From Oxyruncus cristatus (Eukaryota; Chordata; Aves; Passeriformes; Cotingidae), in assembly GCA_013399855.1 (NCBI GenBank), contig VXAY01002085.1, positions 475,668-539,667 of the forward strand: 64,000 nucleotides of DNA. The letters are read 5' to 3'. The notes under the pieces were generated by a model. It saw only the letters and a program-made list of their open reading frames with translations, made no database searches and had not been told where the DNA came from. The position numbers were made by a program, and so were the translations under genes. Positions 58,601-64,000 of this stretch are shown piece after piece; position 1 is the first letter of the stretch, and the number at the start of each line of letters is the position of its first letter.

Positions 58601-61600
58601 AATTGGCTGGGGATGAGTCATTTCAGTGTGGCTGATTGCCATGATGTCTGGTACTAACCAAGTATTGCTAATTATCTGCATATAATTCATATGTCTGTGA
58701 GTTTATGTTAAGTATGTTTTTAATGTGCAGATTGATACCTACTGTGAAGTTCAGCATTTCTCAATGAAGAATACTACACCTTTCCATTCAAGAGAAAAGA
58801 AAAATCTAATAACATCATCAAGGGAGAAATTTCACCCTAACAAAGCAATACCTGTGGAATTGAAAACCTCTTATTCCCATTTAGAAGAGAATACGATGGT
58901 TCTGGAATGAAAGACCTGGATGGGCCCCTGACAGGTGCTGAAAGGAAGACCGACCTTAAGAGAAAATAGATTTCTCAGAGGAGAAGGAAGAATAGGAGTG
59001 TGTGAATCCTCATTCCTTGACTACCACCTCCTCAGGAAGGAGACTAATAAGGAGAGGTGAAGTATTAACTTTAGTTTACAATCTCCAGGTTTATCTAAAC
59101 ATACTTTTCTCATCTATGAATTTTAAAAACAATTGTAACTGGATTGTTCTGGATATATAAATAAAGGTTTGCATTTATCCTTATCCATGTTAAGTAAAAT
59201 TTTAAAACAACTGACTAACAGGAATCTCTTAAATGTATAAACTGAAGTCTTGTAACTACTCAACAACTATTATCTCAACAATGAGAATAGCTTGGACAAT
59301 GATAATAGTTAAATAAATATTTGTGCTGCTATTGATAGTGTGGTGCTGAAAGACACCATTTTCTGTTTGTGCAGAGTTGGCACAAGTGGCAAAAGTTGGC
59401 AGAGTGGTCATTTTATTAAAACAAGTGTAAGCCAAACGGTACTTAAAAGTCAAGGACTCAGCTGGATTGTGAGGTTGGAAATTCACCGGCGTTGTGCTGA
59501 GATCACCCAATGCATTGCTCACTACCTTACCTGGCATCAGCTATCTCTTCAAAAATCCGGATTACTTTTATTACTAGAAAACAAGTGGGGAACTCAAATG
59601 AAAAGAATTTTGTTTTCTATTTAAAGTATACTTTAAATTCTTCTATCAGAGTGTTTATCTTATTGAGAACCCCCCTTTATTTAAAGATAAAATAGCCCAG
59701 TAGTACTTTCCCAACTTACATTATAAATTTCTTACATCTGTTTACAAGTGTAGTCTGTGAGACAAAGAGAGAGGTGTTGCCTGAGAATCCTCCTCCCCTC
59801 TCCAGAGAGTAGAACAGAACTGAATTTGGAAAAATTGTTAAGCACCTTATACTTTGAATAGAAGGGAAAAGTGTTGATAAGAGACTTGCAAAAATTAAAA
59901 TTTCCTCAAAAATATATATTGGAAAGACTGTAGAGAGATTACTTCTATACCACTAAAGACAATACCTCTATTTTCAGGTGAATAGAAGGATATTCCCCCT
60001 CTTCCATATGTATTCAGAATGAAAAACCAAGAATGAGTTACGTATGTAAACACACTAACATGAGTGGATCAAAATGTTAACTCTCTGCCATTGATTTCTT
60101 AGGATAACAAGAGCTCAAGGCATATTGTCAGACAGAAAACAGAATATTAAAAATAGTATTTCTCTCATGCCTTGACTGTTTTAATGTTAAAAAAAGCAAA
60201 AAGAAAAAGCTAACACCACTGTTGATGTGCTGTATCTGCGGGGCAGTAACCATGACAACTCAGCTAGCTTTTCTTTTAATTTATAAAGCAAATATAAGCA
60301 TTTATAGCAATATTCGTAAAATGTGTTTATACAATGTTGATAACATTCATGGTTTTTAAAATAAACCTTTGTCTGTGTCCCATATTTCCTCATTTTTTAT
60401 GCATTCACATTCTTCACAGTTGTCAGGACTTTTTAAATTTTATTCTTGTCATTTTGATATTTTGCCAGAATTAAGCTGAGTTGTTTTGATTTTCTTTCAG
60501 TATTTTTTATTGCATTGCTTTGGTTTTCTATTTTTTCCACTGTATTTTTTTTTCTAATTCCTCATGTATCTATATTTTTCTTAAATGTTAATAGTTTTCA
60601 TTTAAACCAGATCTAAGAGTTTATTGATTTATTGTATTTGGTTGTGCGAGTTGTCCTGCCAGCTTTGTGGAGCATTTCAGAACAGAAGCTTCCTGATGAG
60701 TTAGGATCCAAAATAATTTAGCCTTAAGCTCTTGGCAGCACCTCTGTTTCTTCACAGCAGTGCTGTACAATGTAGGGCTAGAAAGTCAGCATTCCTAATA
60801 GGTATAATTTTGAATATCTGCCCAAACTGAAGAAAATTAAATAGAAAAATGTGTGTCTTAGGATTCCAGAAATTCTGCATTGTTTTTACACTAACTGAAC
60901 TTCTTTTATCACAGTTACGTTAAAGGGCAAATTCTGTTCAATTTATAAATATAACCACTTCCATCTTTCATTTGCTTGCAGGAGTGAAACAAGCATGCTT
61001 TGAGTACTTGAATTTTATGAAACTGATGCTGAACTGTCTGGCAACCAACCTTTATATTAATACAGGTAAAGATAAACTAACTAACTGTGTTTCTGGTGAG
61101 AAAAAATGCCCAAAAACCTGCCTCTGTCCTTGGTTACCCTGAGATATCTGAGGGAATGATTGAGCTGGGCTTAAACAGGGTGATAGATTTCCCCTAGTTT
61201 CAAAAAAAACAACTTGGTGACACTGCCCTAGCTCAATGGTTTTGCTTATATTTCCTTTTCCTTTGTAAGGAAGAAGATTGAAAGGTTTGAATCTAAACTT
61301 TCAGCTCTTTCTTTTTATTCCCTTTTTACTTTGTTTCTCCTTCAAGTGGTCTGGTCTCACCATCTTGTCTACATCTCAGAATAATAATTTTGCATTTCAA
61401 AAAGATAAGAACTACACAAGAATCAACTCATTTAACTGATGTGAAATATGTCTGAAAGATATTCTGCCATAATGTGTTTAAAACTTGATAACTCGGTTTT
61501 CCAACTGATGGTTTTTTCAGTGGCTGTTTATTTGAAAATCATCAGAAACATAAGAGTGGTCCTTTGTTTAGGGGGTCTGGTGGAATGAAATATAAACTTT

Positions 61601-64000
61601 GAGAAGAAAGTAGGCTATTAATAGAAGTGATTTCTCTCTGTATCTGATCAGGAGAGTAAAAGTTAAAAAGTACCATTCCAATATATATTCAGTTTACAAC
61701 CTTTCAAACAACCCGTGATAGCTGCTTAGGTGAAAGAAAAAAATGCAAGCTGCCTGCTAAAGAGAGCTAAACCATAGCAGTAATAAATATCTTTATTAAC
61801 TACTCACTTTATTCCTCTGATGTTGAGATTAATATACCCCTTTAGGTTCTCCCTTGTAAACAGAGGAAAAACTTCACTGCAGCCCATTGTAAAATGGCTT
61901 TCATGCAGGCAGCAACAATAAATGTAGGCGTATTTTTCTTTCTCCACTCCATCATTTTGGGTGAGATGGAAGAATAAACAATTAGCTGAGACAGTTTTAG
62001 TTTAAAAAGGGCCAGAGGAGAGAGAATTCCTAAAAATCTTTCCTCTGTCTCATATCCTACCTCCTGTGAATCTGGGTAACAATCCACTTACAGTGGTGTG
62101 ATATTTTTCAATGGAACATACTCAACAACTTTGAACATTTCCTACTAGTACCACTGCTTTATAAGAGAGGGTTTTTTTTTCTGATCAAATATTCTAACCC
62201 TGTTTTCATTTTTATGGAAATATTCCTGGTACACAAACCGTTTGAAGGTGACATACTGAAAAGTGATTTTTAATGTAGGTGGTAGAAAATATTTTATTTT
62301 GACTATAGGGGAAAGAAATTCAGCTATTCATGTTTTACACAGTGTTACTATAACCTCATCAGTACAAAGCAGACAGAAGTAGTTAATCATTAAGTTTTCT
62401 TGGAAGTTTTTAGATTTCAGCTTTTGAGGAGTGAAAACTATCACGTTTACATGATTTACACAGAATAAAAGACATATCTTTATGCAGTTTACTGTGCACA
62501 GTTACTTGACTGCATGTGAGGATGCATTAATTTTTTTGCGTTGCAGTGTTATCATATCTCTTACAGCTTTAGATCACTCCAGATAGCAGTAATGTGATTC
62601 TTGCTTTTCCTATAACTGGTGTACATTATTTCTTTTAATCTTGAGTTTAAGTGCCGTGGAAATCTATTTACTCTTTTGTCCAGGCCTCAGTTCACTCTTT
62701 AGGATTACTATCCTGTTATTTGAAAGCTATTTAAAAAATTAAAATGACAACTAATGAATAGGGGTTTGGTTTGGATAGTCAGCCTGCAGCAGGTAATTTT
62801 GTTCTCTGTTGCAGTTTTGCACAGCACAAGCATGGAAAGGAATAAAGGCTAACATGCCTCAAAAGCAATCAAATACTTTGCCATACTTATCTGTCAACTC
62901 CTTAATCAACTCTACCAGGAAAAGCAGTGAAAAATTAAGGCAAAACAAATGAATGTTCTTTTCTCAGGAGAGATTTGAAATTAATTGGAAGGTTGCTCAG
63001 GTAGAGATTCAGGTGGTTGTAGGTAGAAGAGATGGAAGAAGAAAAGCTCTATTACCAAAGGTAACAGAGAATGGAAAATAGTTTCTGCAAGAGTGCAGAG
63101 AATGGAAAAAGAATAATAAAGTGCATGTAGGGGTGGTATAAATTTAAATCCTAAATTAGTCTCCTAGTAGAAGCCTAGGCTAATTTGTTTAGGTTCCTTC
63201 TACAACCAATGGATAGAAATAGGTGCTCCAGAGAGTAATTTGTTCCATTTGCCTTTGACACCTCAATAGTTGGGATAAATAGAAAGGGACAAATTCCTTT
63301 TTAAAGTGTCTGCTTTTGTTCTGTTGTTGGCAGAGGGAGTCTAGAGAGCTATGGTAAGGTAAAATAGCTTTTACTAGGATTTGAGAGATGTTTGTGAGGT
63401 TTAGCATTTTAAACTGAACATTCAAACACATGAGAGTTCTTTTTTATAGAATTCTTTGAAGGTGTGAGCATGCTAATGTTATATATTCAATAGATGTGTT
63501 CCTATTAATTCCAATATAAAGTTGAAAATAACAAATTTAAGCCAACTGGCTGAGATAGAAAGCAGACAGGATTCCGTTTAGAAGTTGCTGCACTTTTATT
63601 ATAGTTTACAAGATTTAAAGCTGTTCTTGATCTACATTGTGAATATAAAAAAGTACTATTCTTTTCTGATTTATGAGTTTTGATTCTGTAATCTGATCCT
63701 AGGTCTACTGAAACCACTGGAAAAAACATTATTTCTTCAAAGAATGAATCTTATGCAGGGCTGCATGTTCTGCTACGATAAAAACCATTAAGTCCTAATA
63801 TGAGCTTGTTTTTGTAGGGGGACTAGTGCTGTCATCTCTGCTAGAAGAACAACAGTCAAACTGCTTACTGACCTCCAAGTATAAGTGCTTCTTATATAAG
63901 AGGAAGTGAAAAGTGGCTTTTTCACAACTTACAGTATTTGCTCTACATCATGACCAACCGGGGAAGTCAACAGAGAAAGCTGAGAAATAAATTTATCTAT
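55686..64000. other. AT-rich non-coding sequence to the end of the window
   Basis: No LINE, LTR, RNA gene or exon series is recognised in these 8.3 kb. The longest frames (57372-57698 and 56338-56637, minus strand) have no domain and fit chance in AT-rich DNA. A 12-bp-stem hairpin lies at 57201-57230. Confidence 0.55.
57201..57230 (+). repeat. 12-bp-stem perfect hairpin
   Basis: TTAATGTTTTGA pairs with TCAAAACATTAA around the 6-base loop aatttg. It is AT-rich, so only moderately notable. Confidence 0.95.

Overview
This is vertebrate nuclear DNA, almost certainly from a bird. The main evidence is many fragments of CR1, the dominant avian LINE, with the typical 3' end of ATTCTGTGATTCTATG-type octamers and the C-terminal ORF2 signature LDIRK..FF..R....[10 protein letters not shown]. 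There are also long terminal repeats (LTRs) that resemble zebra-finch and other avian ERV families from memory. The sequence is AT-rich with no operon-like layout. I found no intact protein-coding gene, no recognisable functional exon series, no tRNA or rRNA gene and no CRISPR. The window is best read as a gene desert or the interior of a very large intron. Almost every open frame of 60-200 codons is chance or lies inside a repeat.

Layout. 0-12 kb: AT-rich unique sequence with a minus-strand CR1 fragment (2.0-2.3 kb) and a plus-strand CR1 tail split by a minus-strand solo LTR (4.3-5.3 kb). 12-15.3 kb: an old minus-strand CR1 carrying reverse-transcriptase remnants, split by a younger plus-strand CR1, then a minus-strand ERVL-type LTR. 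15-30 kb: mostly unique sequence with two plus-strand LTR pieces (19.35-19.87 and 20.36-20.58 kb), small tandem repeats, a strong hairpin and an isolated GC-rich island with short terminal inverted repeats. 30.9-32.0 kb: two abutting minus-strand LTRs of different type. A 239-bp segment across their junction is tandemly duplicated with one N between the copies, probably an assembly artefact.

32.7-39.7 kb holds the most interesting structure. It is a large inverted duplication whose 791-bp core arms are about 98-99% identical with no net indel, while the flanking homology is only roughly 75% identical and has a 300-bp length difference. This mosaic suggests gene conversion between the arms. 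The 4.5-kb spacer carries a (CCCAT)n array, a GC-richer block and decayed minus-strand coding-like remnants that I could not identify.

40-64 kb: unique AT-rich sequence with a minus-strand CR1 (43 kb), a GATA microsatellite, a plus-strand ERVL-type LTR (46.65-47.4 kb), a poly-T/N assembly problem (49.6 kb) and a cluster of minus-strand CR1 copies including a nested pair (51.4-55.7 kb). From 55.7 kb to the end I see no element.

The parts do not form a pathway. They record insertion, nesting and local rearrangement. Family names come from memory of avian repeat consensus sequences and were not checked against a library.
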